Positions 13,020 to 20,123 of a stretch of DNA of 24,198 bases are shown here, in pieces (positions within the stretch are counted from its first letter, which is position 1; each line of letters starts with the position of its first letter). The translations under genes were made by a program, and so were the position numbers. The DNA comes from RXOA01 sp964554715 (GTDB taxonomy: Bacteria; Bipolaricaulota; Bipolaricaulia; UBA7950; UBA9294), in contig CAZKPU010000027.1 of NCBI GenBank assembly GCA_964554715.1, forward strand, positions 1 through 24,198, in the 5' to 3' direction. The notes under the pieces are model-generated. The model was not told the DNA's origin. It did no database searches and saw only the letters and a list, made by a program, of their open reading frames with translations.

Positions 13020-15152
13020 ATGCTTGAGGGCGGGCGCGGGATATTGGGAAAACAGATTCGGGGGGTTACAGCCGCACTCCTGATGGTCGCGGCTGTTTCC
13101 GGCAGCGTCATGGCAGGCTGGCAGGACGTTGTGGAGCCGGATCTGGCGGACATGGTCCTTGAACATACACAAGGGGACAGAGTTCTCATTGTTGAACTTG
13201 ACAGCGCGAGTTCCGCGGATGGCGAGGCGCTGGAACGTTCGTATACCTACACATCTCGTCAGGTGTGGAATTCGAGCCAGCTTGCTATCTACCGAAGCGA
13301 ACTTGATCGATGGTGCAGTCTTGTTGTGGGATGGAGCTTGAGAAGGCTGGACCACGAGATCTGGGAGAGAACCTCGCCTTACCTCGCCTTCTCTCATGCC
13401 GTGATCGTGTCTTGTTCCATCGGGGACGTCCCTCATATCGGCGAGCTACCTTTTGTGAGGCGCATTCTTGACGGTGAAAAGGAAGTCACGTTTGCACACA
13501 ATCCCGAAGGAACAACCGGCAGGATTGGAGAGAGTGAGCTGACGGTTGCGTCCTGGTGGGAGGCGCCGGTCGATGCGGCTCGACTTGCAGAGCGGCTGGT
13601 TGCGTATGGATGGCTTCTGATCGGAGAAGCGAGTATCGACACTCTCGTGCAGGATCAAGCGATCGATCTCATCGTGACGAGCGGGGTTCCGGAGGTTGGT
13701 GTACAGGAGTGGCTTCTGACAGGACTCGGGACGCCATGTCCATCGGGCGCGGTGGGTGGCTCTGAGGAGCTTCCATGGCCGTTGTGGGCCGATCTGGGCG
13801 TTCTGAGGCGCCCCACCGGAGCAATGACGAGAGGTGAGCTTCTTCAACTTACCGATGCGGCGTTCCATGCAGGAGCGTCCTCGATCGCGCTTTGCACCGC
13901 CGAGCAGGCGAGTCAAGACGCGCCTCTTGCTTTGCTGTGGGCGCCGTATCCTCCCGATGGCTGGGCAGCCGTGAGACCGGTGTCGGGAGATGCAACATCA
14001 TCCGGGCTTCCCGTGACGGCATTCGCGCCGTTGGCCGTCGCAGCAACGCACGGCACGCACTCCGATTACGTCCTGGTTGAATGGGAAACACAAAGCGATC
14101 ACGGAATGACCGAGGTGCTTCGATCTGTCCCCGGCGATGAGGTCTTCAGCTCGATCGGGATGACCACCGGCGGCGCCTTTCGCGACATCGACGTCGAGAC
14201 CTGCATTCGATATGCCTATCGGGTGCGAAGCATTGGTGAAGACGGTGTGGGAGTCGAATCCCGTCCATCACGTGGGTACATCGGCGAGGTACCCGAGATG
14301 GTAACGTCGATCCAGGCAAGCGATGGGGACGAACCCAACGGGATTCGAGTCGAGTGGACCCCGGCTGAAGGCGCAACGGAGTACGTCCTCTACCGCTCTG
14401 AACCGGTGAATACACCGACGCAGCATTCTTCGAAGGTGTATCTTGTCTACCGAGGGCCCGAGACCGAATTTCGCGATACCGATGTTGTGATGGGGACAAC
14501 CTACAGATACACAGCCATCCCGCACAACGGCTGCGGAGCATCGGCCGTCGGGAACTCGGCGAATCAAGGATATGCGACGCACGTTGAACCGCCGGATGGG
14601 CCGATTGTCCCTCCACAGTGGTTTCGGGCGACGCTCGTATCTCCGGAGGATCACGTTGGGATCGCATGGTGTCCGGTGCAAGGAGCCGAAGAGTATCAGG
14701 TGTATCGTGCGTCGTCCTACGCGGGACCCTACGAGTGCGTCCACACAACGGCCTTGACGATGTGGGACGATGACTCAGCCGAGTACTGCCAAGACTACTG
14801 GTACCGAATCCGAGCCGTTGGTGATGGCGAAGTGAGCGCGCTATCCGCCGTGGCCCACGGCGTTTGCGGGTGCAAACCGAGCAAACCTCTGGAGTTCGAA
14901 GCGTCGGAAGGCATTTATCCGGATGCAGTCCGGCTTGAATGGGAGCCCGGGGACAAGGCAGAGATTACGTGGGTACTGCGTGCCAACGAGGCCGACGGAC
15001 CGTACACAAAGATCGGCGAGACAGAGGACAACGTCTACTTCGATTCGGGGCTTGTTCCCGGACAGCAATTCTGGTACCGCCTGGAAGCCCGTAATGCGTG
15101 TGGAGGAAGCGGCTGGACAGTGGTCGCGCAGGGAAGTACGGCGGCTGAGTAG
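13020..15152 (+). CDS. Exported protein with fibronectin type III repeats
   Basis: A 710-residue secreted protein. A long N-region and the hydrophobic VTAALLMVAAVSGSVMAG give a signal peptide with probable cleavage after A32. Residues 33-330 form an unrecognised domain (LIVELDSASSADGEALE near 56-72; LAFSHAVIVSCSIGDVPHIG near 122-141; TRGELLQLTDAAFHAGASSI near 270-289). Four fibronectin-III modules follow at about 334-420, 425-520, 530-615 and 622-707, each with the core Trp (VEW, IAW, LEW) and a late YRYT/YRIR/YRLEA strand. Cysteine pairs such as CGCKPSK suggest disulfides. ATG has AGGAGG five bases upstream. It is probably a cell-surface or secreted adhesive or enzyme-associated protein; no catalytic motif is seen. 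Confidence 0.85.
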   Translation: MLEGGRGILGKQIRGVTAALLMVAAVSGSVMAGWQDVVEPDLADMVLEHTQGDRVLIVELDSASSADGEALERSYTYTSRQVWNSSQLAIYRSELDRWCSLVVGWSLRRLDHEIWERTSPYLAFSHAVIVSCSIGDVPHIGELPFVRRILDGEKEVTFAHNPEGTTGRIGESELTVASWWEAPVDAARLAERLVAYGWLLIGEASIDTLVQDQAIDLIVTSGVPEVGVQEWLLTGLGTPCPSGAVGGSEELPWPLWADLGVLRRPTGAMTRGELLQLTDAAFHAGASSIALCTAEQASQDAPLALLWAPYPPDGWAAVRPVSGDATSSGLPVTAFAPLAVAATHGTHSDYVLVEWETQSDHGMTEVLRSVPGDEVFSSIGMTTGGAFRDIDVETCIRYAYRVRSIGEDGVGVESRPSRGYIGEVPEMVTSIQASDGDEPNGIRVEWTPAEGATEYVLYRSEPVNTPTQHSSKVYLVYRGPETEFRDTDVVMGTTYRYTAIPHNGCGASAVGNSANQGYATHVEPPDGPIVPPQWFRATLVSPEDHVGIAWCPVQGAEEYQVYRASSYAGPYECVHTTALTMWDDDSAEYCQDYWYRIRAVGDGEVSALSAVAHGVCGCKPSKPLEFEASEGIYPDAVRLEWEPGDKAEITWVLRANEADGPYTKIGETEDNVYFDSGLVPGQQFWYRLEARNACGGSGWTVVAQGSTAAE

Positions 15153-15192
15153 CAGGAAGAGTGGTCCGATCGCAACCAGGAGAACGGCTCGA

Positions 15193-15963
15193 TCACGAGT
15201 CCCGCCATGGCTTGAGCAATACGTTGACGGAGCGCTGCTGTTCTCGGGCCGAGCGGCCGTCCATGAACCCGCGGTACGTCAGTTCGGCAAGGCTTGTCCT
15301 CTTTCGGCTGAGGACAGCGGAGAACTTCGCTTCGATTTCGGAGAGCATTTCGTGGAGTTCGTCACCGGAGAACCGTCGATACCGGTCGCGGTGGTGAATG
15401 AAGCGGGGTTCGAACCGGTCACTGTGCTGCATTTTGAATCCATCCGGCGGGTAGCCGTAGCACACAAGCGCGATCGGAAACGCGAACGGCGGAAGGGCGA
15501 ACATCTCCCGATGATCCTCGACGTGGCCGAGGATGTCGCCGATGTAGCACGATCCGATCCCCAGTGATTCCGCCGCGATCACCGAGTTCTGCGCGGCGGC
15601 CATCGCGTCGCAGCAGGCCATCAACAGCTTCGATGGATCCGGGGTTCGGTACACGTTCCCCGTTTGCGTGATGTGCTCGGGAACGGCATCCGCTTCGAAG
15701 AAATCAACCCATCGCTGCAAGTCGGCGAGGAAGAGCAACACAAGCGGCGCATCGGCGATGAACCGGTGATCGCATGTCGAGGCCAGCCGGCGTTTCCGAG
15801 TTGGGTCGGCGACTTCCAGCAGGGTGTAGAGCATCATGTTTCCGGCCGTCGGGGCTCGCATGGCGCTTTGAATGATCAGGTCGACTTCGCTGGAATCGAT
15901 CGGACGATCGGAGTATCGGCGCAGCGATCGGCGGTGATGGATCACCTGCAGCGTCTCGTTCAT
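15193..15963 (-). CDS. Nitroreductase-family FMN oxidoreductase
   Basis: A 256-residue nitroreductase-fold protein. It begins MNETLQVIHHRRSLRRYSDR, whose RRS-RRY segment binds FMN phosphate. It continues with IIQSAMRAPTAGNMMLYTLL, a DAPLVLLFLAD strand, an AAQNSVIAAESLGIGSCYIG helix-strand (the classic AxxNxxLAAxxLGLGsc signature) and ALVCYGYP near the end, followed by a C-terminal extension of about 60 residues with an FEPRFIHH segment. The ATG at 15963 has GGGAGG eight bases upstream; the frame continues to 16191 but the added segment is not family-like. These enzymes reduce nitro compounds, quinones or flavins with NAD(P)H. It converges with the fibronectin-III gene, 40 bases away. Confidence 0.88.
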   Translation of the reverse strand: MNETLQVIHHRRSLRRYSDRPIDSSEVDLIIQSAMRAPTAGNMMLYTLLEVADPTRKRRLASTCDHRFIADAPLVLLFLADLQRWVDFFEADAVPEHITQTGNVYRTPDPSKLLMACCDAMAAAQNSVIAAESLGIGSCYIGDILGHVEDHREMFALPPFAFPIALVCYGYPPDGFKMQHSDRFEPRFIHHRDRYRRFSGDELHEMLSEIEAKFSAVLSRKRTSLAELTYRGFMDGRSAREQQRSVNVLLKPWRDS

Positions 15964-16161
15964 CGCGTCGTACCTCCCTTGAGCAACGGTTTCGATCTCG
16001 TCCGGAGTGTGCCCGGTCCGCAGACTTCTGTCAGGCCCGACGATGGAGCGTACAATGAACAAGGGGGATCTGGGAACAAGCTCCTTCTCGAGCGGCTTCG
16101 GTCCGAGAGGTCTCCGCAGAGCTATTGGTGTAGTTGCTGGGAACTCCGAGTCGATTTCTTC

Positions 16162-16178
16162 TGTAACAGTGTTACAAT
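16162..16178 (+). promoter_or_regulatory. Operator-like palindrome overlapping the -10 of a small membrane protein gene
   Basis: TGTAACA-G-TGTTACA (16162-16176) is a perfect 7-1-7 inverted repeat of the type bound by TetR-like repressors. TACAAT (16173-16178) overlaps its right arm and is a good -10 for rightward transcription. The ATG follows only six bases later. It lies in the divergent region with the nitroreductase, about 200 bases from that start, so it could control either side. Confidence 0.55.
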
Positions 16179-16184
16179 ACGGAT

Positions 16185-16331
16185 ATGACAAGACTGATCG
16201 GGCTGTTGTTTGGCGTTGTCTTTGCTGGATTCGTTCTTGCGGGGATCATCGGCCTGCTGTGGTGGCTGTTCGTGATCGCTGCCGTTGTTGCCGTCGCCGG
16301 CTTGGTGTGGCGTGCTGTGACGCGGGTCTAG
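16185..16331 (+). CDS. Small hydrophobic membrane protein (48 aa), probably leaderless
   Basis: ATG 16185 to TAG 16331 encodes a 48-residue protein: short basic N-terminus MTRL, a long hydrophobic stretch (IGLLFGVVFAGFVLAGIIGL, then LWWLFVIAAVVAVAGLVW), and a basic tail RAVTRV. This gives one or two membrane spans with charged ends. No SD precedes the ATG, but a TACAAT -10 ends six bases upstream, so the transcript should begin at or very near the A of the ATG. The composition is far from chance. The function is unknown; small membrane proteins of this kind often modulate transporters or envelope sensors. Confidence 0.6.
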   Translation: MTRLIGLLFGVVFAGFVLAGIIGLLWWLFVIAAVVAVAGLVWRAVTRV

Positions 16332-16352
16332 TATCGGGGCGAACAGCGTCGT

Positions 16353-16400
16353 GTCATCCGGAGGTGGCGAAGGGCAGCGTTGAGGGGCTCCTTCGATGAC
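16353..16400. repeat. Short imperfect inverted repeat ending GTCATC/GATGAC
   Basis: A 48-nt element begins GTCATCCGGAGG and ends CTCCTTCGATGAC. The ends are inverted copies (GTCATC/GATGAC), and CGAAGG/CCTTCG forms an inner arm. It sits in the 103-nt gap between two convergent genes. It resembles the GTCATCCTGAGG...CGAAGG class of interspersed repeats seen in many bacterial genomes. No second copy is in the window. Confidence 0.4.
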
Positions 16401-16434
16401 TCCCTTTGGGAAGCTGTTGCATGGCCGGATGATA

Positions 16435-17805
16435 TCACGTGCCGAACAGGAACCGCCCGGGGTTGATGGAGCAGAAACGGTGCTTCTCTGGCTTGCTCAG
16501 CGAGGGAGTGCGCGAGAAGAGGTCCAAGTACCGGTTGTAGGATTCGATCCACATCAGATTCACGGGGAAATCGGAGCCGAAAAGAATCCGGTCCTCAAGT
16601 CTATCTACGTCTGCCCTCATCATTCCGTCAAGCAGTGCCTTCAGCCGCCGGTAGTAGGTCTCGGATGTCGCGCGGCATGAGAGGTCGACGTACAAGTTCC
16701 GATGCTTCAGCACCAGCGCGATCGTCTCTTGCTGACGTCTCCGCTCAGCGATCGCCATCGGGAAATGTGCCAGATTTACCTTCAGCTCCGGGAAGCGCTT
16801 CAGCGCGGATCTCCACTTGGAAACCGATGCGATTTGGTGAAGCGTGTTCGCCTCCACTACGACGAAACCGCCCCTGCCTCCGTGGGCGGTGATCGGGATC
16901 CCCAATCGGCCACACGTTTCATAGAGATGTTCCACCTTGGCCATCGCCTCGGGATGTCCTTCGGGCCAAGGGTCGAACCCCAGCGGGGGATACACCTTGA
17001 TCCCAGCGAAGCTGTGCACGCCGATGTGATCGATGTTTCCGTCGAATGTTCCCAGTGTGCTGAGGAACTCCGCGCGCCTTGCCGTGTACCCGTGGAAGTA
17101 CTTGGTGAGCAGTGCCGTGATCTTCTCCAGCGAGTAGTTCGCCGGATTCAAACCCAAGAACGGGTAGATCTCGAACACACGCCGAGTGCCCGGCAGCAGG
17201 GCTGGAAACTTGACGGAAACGCTCTCGCCGGACGTCGTTTCCGCGTAGGTTCGAACAGCACGAAACACATCCACGACCTGCTCGACGATCGGCTTGCCGG
17301 CCACCATGTCGTAGCGAAAACGGGGAACGCGATCCTGGCCGGGTGGGCGGCTTCCCTTGTACCCGAAATCCATCATCAGCGGGGTCAACACGACATGCTC
17401 ATACGTCTCGCCGCCGATGTGCAGCCCGTCCTGCCGGAGCAGAGGAGCCTTCGGATCGCGCAGGCAGTTCTCCATCAGCAAGAAACCGCCACCGATGTCG
17501 TTCTCCAAGACGACAAGCAAGTTGGCCGAGGCGGTCAGCAGCTTCTTCCCACGCGCAAACAGGCGGCTGATCCCATTACGGACCATGCGGCGAAGTGTCG
17601 GAACGCTGTAGGCGGCCAAGAACAGAATCCATGCCAGCACGATCAGTAGACCCAGTGCCACAAGCAGTGCCAGTAGCGGGATCCGCTTGGGGGCCCGCAG
17701 GCTTCGAAGGGAATCTCTCAGAAACCGTCTCGCGAATGAGGAAATCGACGGATGGCTCAGATTGAACGCGTGCATGTGGACATCGAAGAAAACCTTCTCG
17801 TTCAT
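16435..17805 (-). CDS. Amidohydrolase (Amidohydro_2-like) with inserted membrane segment
   Basis: A 456-residue protein of the metal-dependent amidohydrolase/TIM-barrel superfamily. It opens MNEKVFFDVHMHAFNLSHPS, with the strand-1 metal motif H10-x-H12. Residues 42-67 (IPLLALLVALGLLIVLAWIL and onward) are a strongly hydrophobic membrane segment flanked by Arg/Lys, inserted directly after that motif. The barrel resumes with HVVLTPLMMDFGYKG, then GIKVYPPLGFDPWPEG (the position of a metal-bridging Lys), PITAHGGRGGF, VNLAHFPMA and ILFGSDFPVNLMW (catalytic Asp), ending in NPGRFLFGT. ATG 17805 follows GGAGGG. It may be membrane-anchored; the substrate is unknown, though such enzymes hydrolyse or decarboxylate cyclic or aromatic compounds. 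Confidence 0.8.
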   Translation of the reverse strand: MNEKVFFDVHMHAFNLSHPSISSFARRFLRDSLRSLRAPKRIPLLALLVALGLLIVLAWILFLAAYSVPTLRRMVRNGISRLFARGKKLLTASANLLVVLENDIGGGFLLMENCLRDPKAPLLRQDGLHIGGETYEHVVLTPLMMDFGYKGSRPPGQDRVPRFRYDMVAGKPIVEQVVDVFRAVRTYAETTSGESVSVKFPALLPGTRRVFEIYPFLGLNPANYSLEKITALLTKYFHGYTARRAEFLSTLGTFDGNIDHIGVHSFAGIKVYPPLGFDPWPEGHPEAMAKVEHLYETCGRLGIPITAHGGRGGFVVVEANTLHQIASVSKWRSALKRFPELKVNLAHFPMAIAERRRQQETIALVLKHRNLYVDLSCRATSETYYRRLKALLDGMMRADVDRLEDRILFGSDFPVNLMWIESYNRYLDLFSRTPSLSKPEKHRFCSINPGRFLFGT

Positions 17806-17995
17806 CGGGCCCTCCGCAGATCCCGGAGACATCCGCCCTTAGCGTAGGGATTGCTTTCGTCTGTGCCAAGTCGCCTTGCGTGCTTTCTTCGAGGAATGAG
17901 CGAAGCGGGCGCTGAACGGCTTCCCGAGAAGACGGCACCGCACAACGCCTGGGCATGTCGGCAGGTCCGGCTTCTCATGACTCACCGGTCGATCA

Positions 17996-18316
17996 AAGGC
18001 AGTCTGGCAAGGGGGCTGGACGTGTCGCGAGGATGGTTGGGACAGAAGCGGCTTCGCTCGCGGTTGTGCTGATCGGCACAACGCACTCCTCTGGCGCACT
18101 GCCCCATAAAGCACAGTTCTTGCAGCCTCAGTGGATAGCACGGTCTTCCTGAGGATGCTGTAGCAGGGAAGCGGGACTGCTTGACGGCCTTGGCGAGAAG
18201 GGATGGCGTACTGGTTCTTCTCCTTCCCGAAACAGCTTAAGGTATCGCTTCCCTGAGGGAGTGATCCCCGTCCGATCGAGTTCACCGAAAATGCGGGTCA
18301 GCTTGCGCTGACCCGC
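17996..18316 (-). pseudogene. Possible decayed gene fragment of unknown family
   Basis: On the minus strand, 62 codons are open from 18316 to a TGA at 18130-18128, reading AGQRKLTRIFGELDRTGITP and then SGKRYLKLFREGEEPVRHPF. After that TGA the same frame continues for 44 codons (GCKNCALWGSAPEECVVPIS...) to a second TGA. The first part has a protein-like composition and the second a CxxC, but there is no start with SD and no family I recognise. It could be a transposase or regulator remnant, or chance. Confidence 0.2.
18293..18316 (-). terminator. Intrinsic terminator of the zinc-ribbon/RGG gene
   Basis: GCGGGTCAGC (18293-18302) and GCTGACCCGC (18307-18316) form a perfect 10-bp stem with a TTGC loop. 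On the minus strand the stem is followed by ATTTTC, a short U-tract. It lies about 30 bases downstream of the minus-strand gene ending at 18348. On the plus strand no T-run follows. Confidence 0.65.
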
Positions 18317-18347
18317 TCACGCCTATTGTGAGTAACGTGTCTGTGGC

Positions 18348-18584
18348 CTAGTCCCTCCGGCCACCACCGCGAGAGCCGCCTCCCCTGCCGCCTCCCGACC
18401 TGCCTCCGCGAGATCCTCCGCCTCCCCCGCTTCGTGGCGGGCGACGCTTGCGGTTACAGTCTGCGCAATACACAGGACGGTCCGACGTTGGTTCGAACGG
18501 CAACTCTTCTACTGCTTTCCCGCAGTCGGCGCACTTCAGATCGAGGTGACGCACGTCGACCATCCTACGTTCTCCAAAACTCAT
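18348..18584 (-). CDS. CxxC-CxxC zinc-ribbon protein with RGG-like glycine/arginine tail
   Basis: A 78-residue protein. Residues about 18-43 are CADCGKAVEELPF-x-PTSDRPVYCADC, the CxxC-x17/18-CxxC zinc-binding domain common in small bacterial proteins of unknown function. Residues 47-78 are a disordered tail rich in Arg, Gly and Ser (RSGGGGGSRGG, RSGGGRGGGSRGGG), like eukaryotic RGG boxes that bind RNA. ATG follows AAAGGAG at good spacing. It is monocistronic, with its own terminator downstream. By analogy with family members encoded near RNA helicases and cold-shock genes, an RNA-chaperone or ribosome-associated role is plausible but not shown. Confidence 0.82.
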   Translation of the reverse strand: MSFGERRMVDVRHLDLKCADCGKAVEELPFEPTSDRPVYCADCNRKRRPPRSGGGGGSRGGRSGGGRGGGSRGGGRRD

Positions 18585-18915
18585 TCGATCTCCTTTTGCG
18601 GTCTTCTCCTCGATCCGTCAAGCACTGACGTATGGAGGCAAAGACTTCACGAAACCAACGGTACACCGATTAGGACAAGAAAGGAAGCCCGCTTGAGTCC
18701 GCACCGCGGTGATCGGATTCCCAACGTCGATGTCTCGCCACGCTCCAGCGGGATATCTTGCGGTTGACAGGGCTGCGTGGTTTGCCACACTAGATGTTGT
18801 CTGGCGCGAGAAGTTGGCACGGAAGTGTGCAGAGATGTGACGAGAGATCGTAGACGCCGCGGATGGCGCCGCAGCTGCGTGTCCAAGATTTCGCCGGATG
18901 GAGGAATTGACGCGC
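18585..18915. other. 331-nt divergent intergenic region
   Basis: This is the regulatory region between the leftward zinc-ribbon gene and the rightward desaturase gene. It contains CGTCA-AGCAC-TGACG (18617-18631, a 5-bp inverted repeat) near the leftward start. On the plus strand there is a consensus TTGACA at 18764-18769 with no good -10 at 17-18 bp spacing (CACTAG is the nearest). Frames across it give arginine-rich, unconvincing translations. Confidence 0.45.
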
Positions 18916-19947
18916 ATGACCAGAGATGCATGCCAACCAGCGAGTGGCGACAAACGGTCATTGCATCCTAGACGTTCGCATCATGACTGGGTCCCACGGC
19001 TACGGGAGTTCCGGTCCGTTGATCACCGGAAAGCTGTGTGGCAATTGGCAAACACGCTGATCCCGTACGCCGGCTTGTGGTATCTGATGGTTCTCTTGAT
19101 TCAGCGCGGAGTGCATCCTACAGTGATCCTCCTTCTTGCCATACCGGCAGCGGGTCTACTGGTGCGTGTCTTTGTGCTGTTTCACGACTGTGTACACGGG
19201 TCGTTTTTCCGGTCGGCGCGGGCCAACCGCATCGCCGGGTATCTGCTCGGCGCACTGGCGTACACCTCGTTCGATGCTTGGCGCTTCGAACACCTCAGAC
19301 ATCATGCCCATCAAGGGAACCTTGACGCACGAGGGTTCGGCGATGTCTGGACGATGACGACCGACGAGTACAAGCACTCACCCTGGCGGACACGATGGCG
19401 CTACCGGCTGTACAGGAACCCGCTTGTGATGATGCCCCTGGGAGCGGTATTCAGCTTCATGATTGCCAGCCGTTCCCCCCCATAGAGGGGGGGAAGGAGG
19501 GAACGGTGGGGCCTGCTCCGGACCGAGCTGCTGATAGCGGCCCAGTTTGCAGGGGTTGCGTGGGCCGCGGGATGGAGGACATACCTGTTGATTCAACTCC
19601 CGGTGCTGTGGCTGGCTGCGGTGGCGGGGATCTGGTTGTTCTATGTGCAGCATCAATTCGAGGGCGTGTATTGGAGAAGGGCGAGCGGATGGGACCGGTT
19701 GCAGGCAGCGATGGAGGGATGCTCCTTCTATCGCTTGCCGCAGCCGCTCCGTTGGATCAGCGCCGATATCGGGTATCACCACATCCACCATCTGAACGCG
19801 CGAATACCCAACTACCGCCTGAAGAGATGCTACGACGCGATCCCCGAACTAAGGTCCGGCACGACGTTGTCCGTTGTCGAAAGCTTTGGCTGTGCGCGTT
19901 TGAAGCTGTGGGATGAGAAGCGACAGAAGCTGGTTCCGTTTCCGTAG
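18916..19947 (+). pseudogene. Membrane fatty-acid desaturase gene interrupted by an in-frame amber codon
   Basis: Read through, the frame encodes about 343 residues of a di-iron membrane desaturase. The three histidine boxes are HDCVHG (near 19180-19200), EHLRHHAH (near 19290-19310) and GYHHIHHLNARIPNY (near 19774-19818), with hydrophobic spans such as LIPYAGLWYLMVLLI. TAG at 19483-19485 lies in the same frame between boxes two and three: upstream text ends FSFMIASRSPP, downstream resumes RGGRRERWGLLRTELLIAAQ. No frameshift is needed and the total length is normal for the family. The stop removes box three, so the upstream product alone should be inactive. ATG 18916 is preferred because GGAGG lies ten bases upstream; ATG 18898 is the alternative. 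A late restart at TTG 19588 (GGAGG nine bases upstream) is conceivable but would lack boxes one and two. Confidence 0.75.
19470..19506. repeat. Nested palindrome inside the desaturase gene
   Basis: TTCCCCCCC (19473-19481) and GGGGGGGAA (19487-19495) form a perfect 9-bp stem with loop ATAGA, and the amber TAG lies in that loop. An outer pair, CCGTTCCC (19470-19477) with GGGAACGG (19499-19506), gives an alternative 8-bp stem. The structure looks like a small inserted or replaced repeat rather than native coding sequence, although the total protein length stays normal. Confidence 0.6.
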
Positions 19948-20123
19948 GGAGGCAGAACCGGCCTTCGAAGGACCAAGCGGAGCGACTCGCAGGCTCCCGA
20001 CATCTCGAGAGGCGACATCGTGTCGGAGTCCTCCGCCCGATTTGCGGCCAGGACGGGGACGAAGCGGAGACGGACGGGATTTAGACTCGTGTCGGGAGAG
20101 ACGGTCATCTTGGGGGAATGCGG

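Larger units (their letters stand above)
17806..18347. other. 542-nt region without an intact gene
   Basis: Open frames exist on both strands but none starts with a usable SD or shows a family motif. It holds a 7-bp hairpin GTTGTGC-TGATCG-GCACAAC (18063-18082) without a T-tract, the 10-bp terminator-like hairpin at 18293-18316, and the minus-strand fragments described in the next entry. No tRNA was found by eye. Confidence 0.5.

Noticed and set aside
14030..14075. HGTH segment in the fibronectin-III protein as a subtilisin catalytic histidine
   Set aside because: No DTG or GTS partner motif is present, and the segment lies at the start of a fibronectin module.
18063..18082. GTTGTGC/GCACAAC hairpin as a terminator or tRNA arm
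   Set aside because: No T-tract follows on either strand and no cloverleaf can be built around it.
19482..19486. Pyrrolysine or selenocysteine insertion at the desaturase TAG
   Set aside because: The codon is TAG, so not Sec; no Pyl machinery is visible and desaturases do not use Pyl. Disruption, error or readthrough are simpler explanations.
19395..19916. Plus-strand 173-codon frame within the desaturase region
   Set aside because: It is out of frame with the histidine boxes and its translation is Gly/Arg-rich without any family features.
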